64,000 nucleotides of DNA from Oceanihabitans sp. IOP_32 (GTDB lineage Bacteria > Bacteroidota > Bacteroidia > Flavobacteriales > Flavobacteriaceae), in assembly GCF_009498295.1 (NCBI RefSeq), contig NZ_CP040813.1:725001-789000 (forward strand), read 5' to 3'. The notes under the pieces were generated by a model, which saw only the letters and a list, made by a program, of their open reading frames with translations, did not search any database and was not told where the DNA came from. A program made the position numbers and the translations under genes. Numbering within the stretch: position 1 is the first letter of the stretch; each line of letters starts with the position of its first letter. This document shows, piece after piece, positions 20,476 to 30,196 of the stretch.

Positions 20476-21089
20476 TATTTTCTAATAATTACATAAGCGT
20501 TTTTGTGACCAGGAACACATCCTTTTACCACAAGTAGATTCTTTTCAGCAACTACCTTTAAAACTCTTAAATTTTGAACTTTAACTGTTTCTCCACCCAT
20601 TCTACCGGCCATTTTCATGCCTTTGAATATTCGAGCAGGATAAGACGCCGCACCAACAGAACCTGGAGCTCTACCCATGCTTTGTTGACCGTGTGTTCTT
20701 TCAGAACCAGCGAATCCATGACGTTTTACAACACCTTGAAATCCTTTTCCTTTAGAGGTCCCTGCGATATCCACAAAATCACCTTCTGCAAAATGATCTA
20801 CAGTGATAGCATCACCTAACTTGTACTCCTCATCAAAACCTTTAAATTCAACGATTTTGCGTTTTACAGAAGTTCCCGCTTTTTTAGCATGACCTAAGGC
20901 CGCTTTTGTTGCGCTTTTTTCTGTCGCGTCATCGAAACCTAATTGAACAGCTTTATAGCCGTCAACCTCTTCAGTTCTGACTTGGGTAACGATACATGGT
21001 CCAGCTTCGATTACTGTACATGGTATATTCTTACCATTTTCGTCGAAAATGCTGGTCATACCGATTTTTTTTCCAATTAACCCAGACAT
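20475..21089 (-). CDS. rplC: 50S ribosomal protein L3
   Basis: Early 23S rRNA-binding protein near the peptidyl transferase centre. The 204 residues begin [20 protein letters not shown] and contain the L3 signature [20 protein letters not shown] (about 118-137). It is preceded by a 152-base gap with a hairpin, the longest break between fusA and rpsE, and a possible regulatory leader. Confidence 0.97.
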   Translation of the reverse strand: MSGLIGKKIGMTSIFDENGKNIPCTVIEAGPCIVTQVRTEEVDGYKAVQLGFDDATEKSATKAALGHAKKAGTSVKRKIVEFKGFDEEYKLGDAITVDHFAEGDFVDIAGTSKGKGFQGVVKRHGFAGSERTHGQQSMGRAPGSVGAASYPARIFKGMKMAGRMGGETVKVQNLRVLKVVAEKNLLVVKGCVPGHKNAYVIIRK

Positions 21090-21155
21090 ATTTATTATTT
21101 ATTAATTATTACTATGGTGTTGATACCCTATCAACTTTTATAATTCGCTATAAAC

Positions 21156-21188
21156 ATTCAAGGCCGAAAATACGTTTCAGCCTTGAAT
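21156..21188 (-). promoter_or_regulatory. Hairpin in the leader between rpsJ and rplC
   Basis: Nine-base perfect arms (ATTCAAGGC / GCCTTGAAT) enclose a 15-base loop, about 67 bases upstream of the rplC start. No T run follows on the minus strand, so it is not an intrinsic terminator. A role as a ribosomal-protein autoregulatory leader is possible but is only inference. Confidence 0.45.
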
Positions 21189-21241
21189 TGTATTTTTACC
21201 GTTTTTCCTTCGCTCGCAGCTCAGGACATGTTAGTTTATTA

Positions 21242-21547
21242 CTAAACTTTTATCTCTACTTCAACCCCACTTGGTAATTCAAGCTTCATCAAGGCATCAA
21301 TTGTTTTTGATGACGACGAGTAGATATCAAGTAAACGCTTGTAAGAGCTTAATTGAAATTGTTCTCTAGCCTTTTTATTAACGTGTGGTGAACGTAATAC
21401 AGTGAAAATTTTCTTGTGCGTTGGTAATGGAATTGGTCCCGTTACAACAGCTCCTGTACTTTTTACTGTTTTTACAATCTTATCAGCAGATTTGTCTACT
21501 AAGCTGTGATCGTAAGACTTTAACTTTATTCTGATTTTTTGACTCAT
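21242..21547 (-). CDS. rpsJ: 30S ribosomal protein S10
   Basis: Small-subunit protein that also forms the NusB-S10 antitermination factor. The 101 residues begin [20 protein letters not shown] and contain [20 protein letters not shown]. It lies 12 bases after fusA with no tuf gene between them, joining the str and S10 clusters. Confidence 0.97.
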   Translation of the reverse strand: MSQKIRIKLKSYDHSLVDKSADKIVKTVKSTGAVVTGPIPLPTHKKIFTVLRSPHVNKKAREQFQLSSYKRLLDIYSSSSKTIDALMKLELPSGVEVEIKV

Positions 21548-21559
21548 TTTTCTTAAAAT

Positions 21560-23686
21560 TTACGATTCAACGCCTTTAGCTGCATTTATAACTTCCTCTG
21601 CAATGTTAGAAGGTGTTTCAGCATAATGTGAGAATTCCATTGTTGATGTTGCACGACCAGATGACAAAGTTCGTAATGTAGTTACATAACCAAACATTTC
21701 TGATAATGGTACGGTAGCCTTCACTGTTTTAGCTCCTGCTCTGTCACCCATATCACTCACCTGTCCACGTCTACGGTTTAAATCTCCTACAATGTCACCC
21801 ATGTTTTCTTCAGGAGTAATTACCTCAAGTTTCATAATAGGTTCCATGATTACAGCTTTTGCAGCTTTTGCAGAATTTCTAAATCCAAGTTTAGCCGCTA
21901 ATTCGAATGATAACTGATCTGAATCCACATCGTGGTAAGATCCATCTTTCAAGGTCACTTTCATAGCATCTACCTCATAACCTGCAAGTGGTCCATTAAC
22001 CATAGCCATTTTAAATCCTTTTTCAATTGAAGGGATAAATTCTTTTGGAACGTTACCACCTTTAATTTCAGATATAAATTGCAATCCAGTTACACCTTCA
22101 TCAGCAGGCTCAATAGTAAACACAATATCAGCAAACTTACCTCGACCACCAGATTGTTTCTTGTAAACTTCTCTATGATCGGCTGCTTGTGTAATAGCTT
22201 CTTTATACTCAACTTGTGGTTGCCCTTGATTTACTTCAACCTTAAACTCTCGCTTTAAACGGTCTACAATAATATCTAAGTGCAGCTCACCCATTCCAGA
22301 AATAATAGTCTGTCCTGATGCTTCGTCTGTTCTTGCAGTAAATGTAGGATCTTCTTCAGAAAGCTTAGATAAAGCCATTCCCAATTTATCTACATCTGCC
22401 TTAGTCTTAGGTTCAACAGCGATACCAATTACTGGATCTGGAAAATCCATAGACTCTAAAACAATAGGATGTTTTTCATCAGACATAGTATCACCAGTCT
22501 TAATGTCTTTAAATCCTACCGCTGCTCCAATATCACCTGCTTCGATAAAATCAATAGCATTTTGTTTATTTGAATGCATTTGATAAATACGTGAGATACG
22601 CTCTTTCTTACCTGAACGATTGTTCAAGATGTAAGAACCTGCATCTAAACGACCAGAATAGGCTCTAAAGAATGCTAAACGACCTACAAAAGGATCGGTT
22701 GCAATTTTAAAGGCAAGTGCTGCAAAAGGATCCTGAACACTAGGCTTACGTATTTCCTCTTCGCCTGTTACCGGATTTGTTCCTACGATACTTTCTCTAT
22801 CCATTGGAGATGGTAAGTAACGACAAACAGCATCTAATAAAAACTGCACACCTTTATTCTTGAATGAAGAACCACACACCATTGGTATAATGGCCATATC
22901 CATAACAGCAGCTCTTAATGCAGCGTGCACCTCGTCTTCTGTGATAGAATCTTCATCTTCCATGAATTTTTCTAGCAAGTTCTCGTCGTAACTAGCAACT
23001 TCCTCTATTAATAAAGCACGGTATTGACGCACTTCTTCTTTCATTTCTTCAGGAATTGGCACCACATCGAAAGTAGAACCATAATTTTCATCATGCCATA
23101 CAATCGCTCTATTCTTAACTAAATCTACAATACCTTTAAATCCATCTTCTTCACCTATGTTAAGAACAATTGGCACTGCATTAGATTTCAACATGTCTTT
23201 AACTTGTTGACAAACCCCTAAAAAGTCTGCACCTTGACGATCCATTTTATTAACGAATCCAATTCTAGGCACTTTATAGTTATCTGCTAACCTCCAGTTC
23301 GTTTCAGACTGAGGCTCAACACCATCTACAGCACTAAATAAAAACACTAAACCATCCAGTACACGTAAAGAACGATTTACCTCTACGGTAAAATCTACGT
23401 GACCAGGAGTATCGATAATATTAAAGTGATAATCTTTAGCATCTTCAGTTGGTTGTCCATTTTCCATTGGGAATGTCCAATCACAAGTAGTCGCGGCAGA
23501 AGTAATGGTAATACCTCTTTCGGCTTCTTGCTCCATCCAGTCCATCGTAGACGAACCTTGATGCGTTTCACCCATTTTATGGTTAACGCCCGTATAAAAA
23601 AGAATACGCTCTGTTGTTGTCGTTTTACCAGCATCAATGTGAGCCGCAATTCCTATGTTTCTTGTAAGTTTTAAATCTCTTGCCAT
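21560..23686 (-). CDS. fusA: Translation elongation factor G
   Basis: GTPase that drives translocation and, with RRF, ribosome recycling. The 708 residues show G1 ([16 protein letters not shown], about 14-29), the RGITITSA switch I motif, G3 ([17 protein letters not shown]) and G4 ([10 protein letters not shown]), then domains II-V ending with the domain V region [17 protein letters not shown]. It lies 6 bases from rpsG. This is the chromosomal str-operon copy; the window cannot show whether a second EF-G exists. Confidence 0.97.
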   Translation of the reverse strand: MARDLKLTRNIGIAAHIDAGKTTTTERILFYTGVNHKMGETHQGSSTMDWMEQEAERGITITSAATTCDWTFPMENGQPTEDAKDYHFNIIDTPGHVDFTVEVNRSLRVLDGLVFLFSAVDGVEPQSETNWRLADNYKVPRIGFVNKMDRQGADFLGVCQQVKDMLKSNAVPIVLNIGEEDGFKGIVDLVKNRAIVWHDENYGSTFDVVPIPEEMKEEVRQYRALLIEEVASYDENLLEKFMEDEDSITEDEVHAALRAAVMDMAIIPMVCGSSFKNKGVQFLLDAVCRYLPSPMDRESIVGTNPVTGEEEIRKPSVQDPFAALAFKIATDPFVGRLAFFRAYSGRLDAGSYILNNRSGKKERISRIYQMHSNKQNAIDFIEAGDIGAAVGFKDIKTGDTMSDEKHPIVLESMDFPDPVIGIAVEPKTKADVDKLGMALSKLSEEDPTFTARTDEASGQTIISGMGELHLDIIVDRLKREFKVEVNQGQPQVEYKEAITQAADHREVYKKQSGGRGKFADIVFTIEPADEGVTGLQFISEIKGGNVPKEFIPSIEKGFKMAMVNGPLAGYEVDAMKVTLKDGSYHDVDSDQLSFELAAKLGFRNSAKAAKAVIMEPIMKLEVITPEENMGDIVGDLNRRRGQVSDMGDRAGAKTVKATVPLSEMFGYVTTLRTLSSGRATSTMEFSHYAETPSNIAEEVINAAKGVES

Positions 23687-23692
23687 ATCGTC

Positions 23693-24169
23693 TTAAAATC
23701 TAAAGTGAGAGAATGCTTTATTTGCTTCTGCCATTTTATGAGTATCTACTCTTTTCTTAACTGCCGCACCTTCTTCTTTAGCTGCCGCTAAAACCTCAGA
23801 AGCTAAACGTAAAGCCATAGACTTCTCATTTCTCTTTCTCGAATAAGTAATCAACCACTTCATAGCGGTAGAAACCTTACGATCTGGACGAATCTGCATT
23901 GGTATCTGAAAAGTTGCACCACCTACACGACGACTACGTACTTCTACGTGAGGCATCACATTAGATAAGGCGTCTTTCCACACCTCTAGTCCCGATTTTT
24001 CTTCATCAGTTTTTTTTGACTCTACAATATCAATCGCATCGTAGAACACTTTAAAAGCTACCGATTTTTTACCATCCCACATCATCATATTAACGAAACG
24101 CGTCACTAATTGATCATTAAACTTTGGATCTGGTAAAAGAGGCCTCTTTTTTGCTGCTTTTTTTCTCAT
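23693..24169 (-). CDS. rpsG: 30S ribosomal protein S7
   Basis: Nucleates 30S head assembly; in E. coli it represses the str operon. The 158 residues begin MRKKAAKKRPLLPDPKFNDQ and contain VRSRRVGGATFQIPMQIRPD and the C-terminal KMAEANKAFSHFRF. The 82-base gap to rpsL is modest and shows no obvious structure. Confidence 0.97.
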   Translation of the reverse strand: MRKKAAKKRPLLPDPKFNDQLVTRFVNMMMWDGKKSVAFKVFYDAIDIVESKKTDEEKSGLEVWKDALSNVMPHVEVRSRRVGGATFQIPMQIRPDRKVSTAMKWLITYSRKRNEKSMALRLASEVLAAAKEEGAAVKKRVDTHKMAEANKAFSHFRF

Positions 24170-24251
24170 GTCTTCTTTTTGAGTTTTTAGTTATTAGTTT
24201 ACCGTTATTGTTTAAAATTTAAAACCCTAACTTTAAACTTCTAACTTTGTT

Positions 24252-24626
24252 TTACTTCTTAGGGCGTTTTGCACCATACTTAGATCTACGTTGCGTTCTA
24301 CCCGTAACACCAGCTGTGTCTAAAGCACCACGTACAATGTGATATCTAACTCCTGGTAAATCTTTTACCCTTCCACCTCTAACCAATACTATCGAGTGCT
24401 CTTGTAGATTATGTCCTTCTCCACCAATGTATGCGTTAACCTCGTTCCCGTTTGTTAAACGCACCCTTGCCACCTTACGCATTGCTGAGTTAGGTTTTTT
24501 AGGAGTTGTTGTGTAAACACGAGTACATACACCACGTCTTTGCGGACAAGAATCTAAAGCAGCCGATTTACTCTTCTTGGTTATTTTGGCTCTTCCTTTT
24601 CTTACTAATTGCGAAATTGTTGGCAT
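24252..24626 (-). CDS. rpsL: 30S ribosomal protein S12
   Basis: Decoding-centre protein and the classical streptomycin-resistance target. The 124 residues begin [20 protein letters not shown] and hold the conserved [20 protein letters not shown] (lysine at the position altered in many resistant mutants is present) and [16 protein letters not shown]. It is the first gene of the supercluster, with a good promoter about 45 bases upstream. Confidence 0.97.
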   Translation of the reverse strand: MPTISQLVRKGRAKITKKSKSAALDSCPQRRGVCTRVYTTTPKKPNSAMRKVARVRLTNGNEVNAYIGGEGHNLQEHSIVLVRGGRVKDLPGVRYHIVRGALDTAGVTGRTQRRSKYGAKRPKK

Positions 24627-24670
24627 ATTAATTAAATATAATTTTTATTATCCTCTTTTTTAAGAGGCTG

Positions 24671-24701
24671 CAAAGTTAGAAATTAAATTGAATAATTCAA
24701 A
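24671..24701 (-). promoter_or_regulatory. Promoter of the str-S10-spc-alpha supercluster
   Basis: On the minus strand, TTTG (24701-24698), a 19-base spacer, then TAACTTTG (24678-24671), an exact match to the Bacteroidota TTG / TAnnTTTG consensus. A small hairpin CCTCTT / AAGAGG (24652-24667) follows in the 5' leader of rpsL. Confidence 0.75.
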
Positions 24702-25084
24702 CACTAATACATTAATTTTCAATAGAATTTGAAATTATTTATATTTTTATTTTTCGGCACGCTTGAGATTAAAAAAAAATTAAACTGTCAGGCCGCTCAT
24801 TCTTCTAAAAAAAATAAAAACAAAGGCTCAGTATAATCTGGGAAAGAATTGATGGATAGCACCTATTATGCTCTCTGTTCTCGTAAATCATTTTAAAACA
24901 ACAGCGCCAAGTTTTTTTTAAATAATAAAGTCTTTAATAATGATAAGTATAAATAATGATAACTATAATTATCACAAGGTAAATTACTTAGTCATCAAGC
25001 CTAAATAAAAAACTTATATGCAAAAAGCGAATCACTAAAAACAGTTGCAACACCATCATTGAAAAATATATAAGACGTCATATT

Positions 25085-25109
25085 AAAAAAAAAAAAAAAA
25101 AAAAAAAAA
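25085..25109. repeat. Poly(A) tract of 25
   Basis: Twenty-five consecutive A on the plus strand, about 235 bases upstream of the susC start. Its length makes it prone to slippage in the cell and to miscounting in sequencing. Confidence 0.85.
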
Positions 25110-25154
25110 CGATATGACTCACCCAAACCAAAAGAGCGATTTGCTGCATAAAGC

Positions 25155-25175
25155 AAAAAAAAAAAAAAAAAAAAA
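25155..25175. repeat. Poly(A) tract of 21
   Basis: Twenty-one consecutive A on the plus strand, 45 bases after the first tract and about 170 bases upstream of susC. The intervening bases include TTTGCT and AGCAAA arms that could form a short hairpin. Confidence 0.85.
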
Positions 25176-25343
25176 CCGCTAAAACCTTCAAACCGTTCAA
25201 ATTAAAAACCCCAAAAACACCAACAACGATAGTAACTAACTTGAGAATAAAAAATACCTATATCACAAACTTTAACTTTTATTTGTTGTTTTATTAACTT
25301 TATTTTATGATTTTTGACGTTGACTAATTCAAATAATTATAAA

Positions 25344-28300
25344 ATGAAAACAAAGTTTAATGGAATTTTAACGCTATTTCTAGCGTTTGTTGTGCAATTT
25401 GCATTTGCACAAGAAAAGACAATTTCTGGGACAGTTTCAGACGAATCTGGAATGCCGCTGCCTGGAACAACAGTCTTAGTAAAAGGTACAACCACTGGCA
25501 CATCGACAGATTTCGATGGCAAATATTCAATCAATGCGAATCAAGGGGCCACCTTGGTTTTTAGCTTTGTTGGGTATACTACTCAGGAGGTTACAGTCGG
25601 AGTTTCGAACACTGTAAATGTGTCTTTGCAGGAGGATGCCGAGTCTCTTGATGAGGTTATTATTACTGCCTTAGGTATAGAAAAGAAAAAAGATGATGAC
25701 CTTTCTTCTTCTACCACAGTTAGCGCGGAAGACATCCAAAAATCAGGAGAATCTGGTGTTATTCAAGGTTTGGCTGGTAAAACTTCTGGTCTTAAAATTA
25801 CCAGAAACTCTGGAGACCCTGGAGCAGGTGCTTTTATACAAATTAGAGGACAAAATACCATTTTAGGAAACGGCTCGCCTTTAATTGTTGTAGATGGTAT
25901 ACCAATGTCTAACAGTAGTATTGGTGGAGATGTAGATGGTGTTACCCAACAATCCAGACTTAATGATATAAACCCTGATGATATAGAAAACGTTACTGTA
26001 TTAAAAGGTGCAGCAGCTGCTGCAGTTTGGGGTACAGGTGCTGCGAACGGTGTTATTTTAATCAATACCAAAAAAGGTAAAGGGAGAAATAAAGTATCGG
26101 TATCTGTAAGAAGCACAATAGCTATTGATGTTATTAATATTGAATTTGACAAACAAAACAAATTTGGTCAGGGAGTTAATGGAGAATATTCACTTAGTGG
26201 ATTATCATGGGGTGATAAAATAGCAGATCGTTCTGGTGGTGCCGATGGTTTTATAGTAGGCAACCAAAGATTAGAATCTATCACAGGAAATATTATATAT
26301 CCTTTAGATACAAACCCTGATGGCTCACTAGCCAAAAACTCACGAGAAGTTTTTAATCAAAAAAATAGAGATGCCATTTTTGGTACAGGGTTTACTTGGG
26401 ATAAATCTATTGGGATTAATTTTTCTGGTGACGTATTTAAGACTTATTTAAGTTTTTCAGATTGGGATCAAGAAGGGATTATTAAAGGAAAATCTAATTA
26501 TAGAAGACAAACGCTACGTTTAAATCATGTTGTTGATTTAACTGATAAATTTTCAATCCAATTTAACACATCGTATGCAAAGGTGGTTTCAGACCGTATA
26601 CAGCAAGGTTCAAATCTTAATGGTTTATACCTTGGTTACTTAAGAAATGCTCCTGACTTTGATATCACTGATTACAAAGGTACTTTTTACAATAGTGCCA
26701 ATGTACCAACGGCGAACTACCACAGAACTTACAGAAACCATGTTGGCGGTGGCGGAGCTATTTATAACAACCCGCTTTGGACAATTAATGAGCAGGCTAA
26801 CCCAAACCAAGTTGAACGTTTTACTATTGCTCCTCAACTTACATGGAAAATAAAAGATAACATGAGCGTAATTGCACGCTACGGAATCGATTACTATACT
26901 GACCATAGAGAAACATTCTTTCCAGTTAATTCTGCTGGAAGTGGTGTAGGTCTTTACGAGCAACAAGACATCAATGAAAAAGTACAAAACTTTAATATTT
27001 TTATTCAATCTAGCCACGACATTAGCGATGATTTTAATTTAAATTGGGTTCTTGGAACTTCATTGGATAGAAAAGAATTGGCATGGGTTACAGGTACTTC
27101 AGAAAATTTCACAAACCCTATAGTTGATGACCTTAGAATATTTAGTAATGCTTCAGCTGCAGATAATTCCATAGAGAATTATAAGGAAGAAACTCGAAAA
27201 CATGGAGCTTATGCAACTATAGGAACAGAATTGTTTAATCAACTATATTTTGAGTTTGCAGGACGTTATGAAAGACCATCTACATTAGAGACTAATTTAT
27301 TCTATCCGAGTGCCTCTTTTGGATGGAAATTCTCTGAGATTATTGGTGAGAACGATATCTTAAGCTTTGGTAAGATAAGAGCATCTTACGGTGAAATTGG
27401 AATCGAGCCACAACCTTATCTTTTAAGTTCTACTTTTTCTGCTGGTGGTGCAACGAGTAGCGTAGAATCAAGCTGGGGAGATGGATTAAATAATGCTGCC
27501 TACGGTAACCCTTTTCAAAGAGATGTTATTGCAGGTAATCCAGACCTAAAAGAAGAACGTGTAAAAGAATTCGAAGTTGGAGCAGACATACGCTTCTTTA
27601 ATAACAAAATTACACTAGGAGCAACCTATTACGATAGAACAACTGAAGATGCAATATTAGATTTACCCGTACCTAATAGTACTGGGTTTACATCACAGTT
27701 TAGAAACGCTGCCGAAATCTCTAATAAAGGATTCGAAATAGATTTAAGCGCAAATATTATTAACAGTGGAGATTTAAAATGGTCTTTAAACACCATGTTC
27801 TCAAAAAATAAGAGTCTTGTTAAAAGTTTAAGTGGGGTGAAGGAATATGGATTAAATGGTTTTACTTCGGCTTCTTCAAGTTTAGTTGAAGGTGAACCTT
27901 TTGGAGTGATTTTTGGTAATGAATTTGCCAGAGACGCTAATGGTGAGATGATTTTAGAGAATGGCTTCCCTACAACTACTGCAGGCTATGAGGCCGTAGT
28001 ACTTGGAGATCCAAATCCAGATTGGATTGGTGGCTTAGGGACAGTTGTTTCCTATAAAAACTTTACACTTTCCGCTCAATTTGAAACATCTCAAGGAAAT
28101 GATGTTTGGACTGGAACGGAAGGCGTTCTAAATTATTTTGGAATTAGTGAAGTAACCGCTAATGAATCTGTGTCTAATCAAGATTTACGAGTTTATAATT
28201 CTACTGATGTGATTCCCGCTGGAACCGTTTTTAGAGGTAACATTAAAGACTTTGGTGATGGCGATGTTGCTTTAACTCAATCGTGGTACACCGCAGAAGG

Positions 28301-28583
28301 TGGAGGATTTGGTAATGTAACAGAGGGTTTTGTTAAAGACGCTTCTTGGACACGTTTAAGAGAACTTTCTCTTACCTATGATTTCAACACAGCTTTAATT
28401 GAAAACACGGGAATTACTGAACTACAATTAAGTGTGACAGGACGTAATTTATTTTTATGGACTGATATTGAAGGATTTGATCCAGATTTAAATTTAACAG
28501 GAGCGAGTAAAGGTAGAGGATTAGATTATTTTACTAATCCAGCAACTAAATCCTTTCTTATGACCGTTACAATAGGATTCTAA
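25344..28583 (+). CDS. SusC/RagA-family TonB-dependent outer membrane transporter
   Basis: An outer-membrane channel that imports oligomers or peptides captured with its SusD partner. The ATG at 25344 is chosen because it gives a classical signal peptide (MKTKFNGILTLFLAFVVQFA, cleavage before QEKTIS). An upstream TTG would add ten residues. Order: signal peptide; carboxypeptidase-D-like regulatory domain (about 27-105, ISGTVSDESGMPLPGTTV); a TonB-box-like LDEVIITALG near 108-117; plug with IQIRGQNTILGNGSPLIVVDG; then a long barrel ending in MTVTIGF with the terminal aromatic residue. Length is 1079. No glycoside hydrolase, anti-sigma factor or HTCS regulator is nearby, so the substrate is unknown. 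Confidence 0.93.
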   Translation: MKTKFNGILTLFLAFVVQFAFAQEKTISGTVSDESGMPLPGTTVLVKGTTTGTSTDFDGKYSINANQGATLVFSFVGYTTQEVTVGVSNTVNVSLQEDAESLDEVIITALGIEKKKDDDLSSSTTVSAEDIQKSGESGVIQGLAGKTSGLKITRNSGDPGAGAFIQIRGQNTILGNGSPLIVVDGIPMSNSSIGGDVDGVTQQSRLNDINPDDIENVTVLKGAAAAAVWGTGAANGVILINTKKGKGRNKVSVSVRSTIAIDVINIEFDKQNKFGQGVNGEYSLSGLSWGDKIADRSGGADGFIVGNQRLESITGNIIYPLDTNPDGSLAKNSREVFNQKNRDAIFGTGFTWDKSIGINFSGDVFKTYLSFSDWDQEGIIKGKSNYRRQTLRLNHVVDLTDKFSIQFNTSYAKVVSDRIQQGSNLNGLYLGYLRNAPDFDITDYKGTFYNSANVPTANYHRTYRNHVGGGGAIYNNPLWTINEQANPNQVERFTIAPQLTWKIKDNMSVIARYGIDYYTDHRETFFPVNSAGSGVGLYEQQDINEKVQNFNIFIQSSHDISDDFNLNWVLGTSLDRKELAWVTGTSENFTNPIVDDLRIFSNASAADNSIENYKEETRKHGAYATIGTELFNQLYFEFAGRYERPSTLETNLFYPSASFGWKFSEIIGENDILSFGKIRASYGEIGIEPQPYLLSSTFSAGGATSSVESSWGDGLNNAAYGNPFQRDVIAGNPDLKEERVKEFEVGADIRFFNNKITLGATYYDRTTEDAILDLPVPNSTGFTSQFRNAAEISNKGFEIDLSANIINSGDLKWSLNTMFSKNKSLVKSLSGVKEYGLNGFTSASSSLVEGEPFGVIFGNEFARDANGEMILENGFPTTTAGYEAVVLGDPNPDWIGGLGTVVSYKNFTLSAQFETSQGNDVWTGTEGVLNYFGISEVTANESVSNQDLRVYNSTDVIPAGTVFRGNIKDFGDGDVALTQSWYTAEGGGFGNVTEGFVKDASWTRLRELSLTYDFNTALIENTGITELQLSVTGRNLFLWTDIEGFDPDLNLTGASKGRGLDYFTNPATKSFLMTVTIGF

Positions 28584-28602
28584 CTAAAAAAGACAATATA
28601 TT

Positions 28603-29919
28603 ATGAAACAAATAAAATTATATACATTATCACTATTTATGGCTGTTTTAACACTCGCCTCTTGTAGTGAATATACCGATGGTATTAATGACGACCCGAA
28701 TGCATTCACTTCTGCTCCAGCAGAATTATTGTTAGGAAATGCACAATTGTCGATTATTACCCTATCTGAAAGTCAGGCAGCAAGAGTAGCTGGGATTTTC
28801 ACAGATCAGTTTACAGGTGCAGATAGACAATTTATCCCTTTAAATAGTTATACGACTTCCAATACGGACTATGATGACATTTGGTCAGATTTGTATGTCG
28901 AAGGTGCTACACAAGCAGATTTAGCAATAAAAAAGGCTGCTGAAGAAGGTAATACAGTGCTTGAAGGTGTTGCTGAGATAAATTTAGCTTTATTAATGGG
29001 TGAAGCAGCAGCTCTTTTTGGAGATGTACCATTTACAGAAGCCTTTGATGCTCAAGCATTCCCTGAGCCTAATTTCGATGCGCAAGCAGACGTTTTAAAT
29101 AGTGTTCAAGATTTATTAACTTCTGGAATTTCTAAAGTAGGTTCTACACCTGTTTCCATATATGGCGATTTAAGGTTTGCTAGTAATGGTGCAACATGGG
29201 CGGAAGTAGCTCACTCCCTTAAAGCACGTTATTATTTAGTTGCCAAAGATTATCCTTCTGCATTGGCAGAAGCTAGGCTAGGCATATCATCTAGTAATGG
29301 AGATTTAGTGGCTAGTCACTCTTCAACAGTTGGTGCAAAAAATTTATTTTTTGTATTTACAAAAGTAGAAAGAGAGGGTTACTTAACAACTGAAGGATCA
29401 CATCTATACAATCTGGTATCTGGTGCGACACCAAGATTATTAGCAACACCAGGAGAAACCCAAAGAGAAGCGTATTACTATGCAGACAATGTTAATCCTA
29501 ATACAGCCTCTGGTGGTGTTTTTGCTGAAGACGCAGATTTCCCAATCATCTCTTATATAGAAACTAAGTTGATTGAAGCTGAAGCAGCACAAAGAACTGG
29601 TGATGACGCCCTAACCCCTTTTAATGCTGTAAGAACAGAATTAGCAGGAATTTATGGTGGTGCTTTCCCAGCAACTACATCTACCGGAGCAACACTTTTA
29701 GAAGAAATTTTAGAAGAAAAGTATATTTCTCTAATTGGGTCTTTACAAGTTTTTCATGATGTTAGACGTACAAATAACTTAATTGGTGTACCAATTAAAA
29801 ATGCAGATACGCCTATTTTACCACAAAGGTTTCTTTATCCTTTAAATGAAATAAATTCTAACACAAACACCCCTGCAACATCTGTAGGTCTTTATGATAC
29901 TACTCAAGTTAATCAATAG
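28603..29919 (+). CDS. SusD/RagB-family outer membrane lipoprotein
   Basis: The surface lid and ligand-binding partner of the SusC-type channel encoded 19 bases upstream. The 438 residues begin with a lipoprotein signal (MKQIKLYTLSLFMAVLTLAS, lipobox LASC with C21), followed by DDPNAFTSAPAELLLGNAQL. TPR-like helical stretches and the C-terminal FHDVRRTNN..PQRFLYPLNEIN pattern match the SusD-like group. A terminator follows, making a two-gene operon. The ligand cannot be inferred. Confidence 0.9.
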   Translation: MKQIKLYTLSLFMAVLTLASCSEYTDGINDDPNAFTSAPAELLLGNAQLSIITLSESQAARVAGIFTDQFTGADRQFIPLNSYTTSNTDYDDIWSDLYVEGATQADLAIKKAAEEGNTVLEGVAEINLALLMGEAAALFGDVPFTEAFDAQAFPEPNFDAQADVLNSVQDLLTSGISKVGSTPVSIYGDLRFASNGATWAEVAHSLKARYYLVAKDYPSALAEARLGISSSNGDLVASHSSTVGAKNLFFVFTKVEREGYLTTEGSHLYNLVSGATPRLLATPGETQREAYYYADNVNPNTASGGVFAEDADFPIISYIETKLIEAEAAQRTGDDALTPFNAVRTELAGIYGGAFPATTSTGATLLEEILEEKYISLIGSLQVFHDVRRTNNLIGVPIKNADTPILPQRFLYPLNEINSNTNTPATSVGLYDTTQVNQ

Positions 29920-29950
29920 TTATCTAGCTTAAAAAGCTAGTAAATAAACT

Positions 29951-29987
29951 AAAGCTGAACAATAAGATTATTGTTCAGCTTTTTTTA
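29951..29987 (+). terminator. Intrinsic terminator of the susCD pair
   Basis: Fourteen-base arms (AAAGCTGAACAATA / TATTGTTCAGCTTT with slight slippage at the loop) and a following T run. A smaller hairpin CTAGCTT / AAGCTAG (29925-29941) lies just before it. Confidence 0.88.
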
Positions 29988-30184
29988 TGTACTTAAAACC
30001 TCTTAGCAATTCCAAAACATGGTTAACAATAAATTATACACATACTTATAAACACTTCAATTACTACTATGCAAAAGAATGTTAAAATCTGATCACATTA
30101 AAGTCACTATTTAGATCACTTTACCAAAGAGTGTCTTGAAATAATAATAAATTTAATAACTGACACAAAATAGCCTAAGTTTTT

Positions 30185-30192
30185 TACCTTTG
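30185..30192 (+). promoter_or_regulatory. -7 element abutting rlmB
   Basis: TACCTTTG matches TAnnTTTG and ends 4 bases before the ATG at 30197. Transcription would then start at or within a few bases of the start codon, so the mRNA would be leaderless or nearly so. No TTG lies at the ideal upstream distance. Confidence 0.5.
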
Positions 30193-30196
30193 CATA

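Larger units (their letters stand above)
24702..25343. other. Gene-free divergent region between rpsL and susC
   Basis: About 640 bases with no credible gene on either strand. It is very AT-rich and contains two long poly(A) tracts. Candidate -7 elements for susC near 25270-25305 (TAACTTTT, TAACTTTA) are one base off consensus, and I cannot choose between them. Confidence 0.6.

Noticed and set aside
21548-21559. Missing tuf as a deletion
   Set aside because: fusA followed directly by rpsJ is a known arrangement in this phylum, so the absence of tuf here is not a local lesion.
25085-25175. Poly(A) tracts as terminators for the opposite strand
   Set aside because: On the minus strand the T runs are not preceded by a stable GC-containing stem, and no minus-strand gene ends there.
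25314-25343. Upstream TTG start for susC
   Set aside because: It would place ten polar residues before a clean signal peptide; the ATG at 25344 gives the expected N-terminus.
25763-26161. Antisense reading frames inside susC (also at 26640-27017)
   Set aside because: They are shadows on the opposite strand of a well-supported TonB-dependent receptor and show no recognisable domain.
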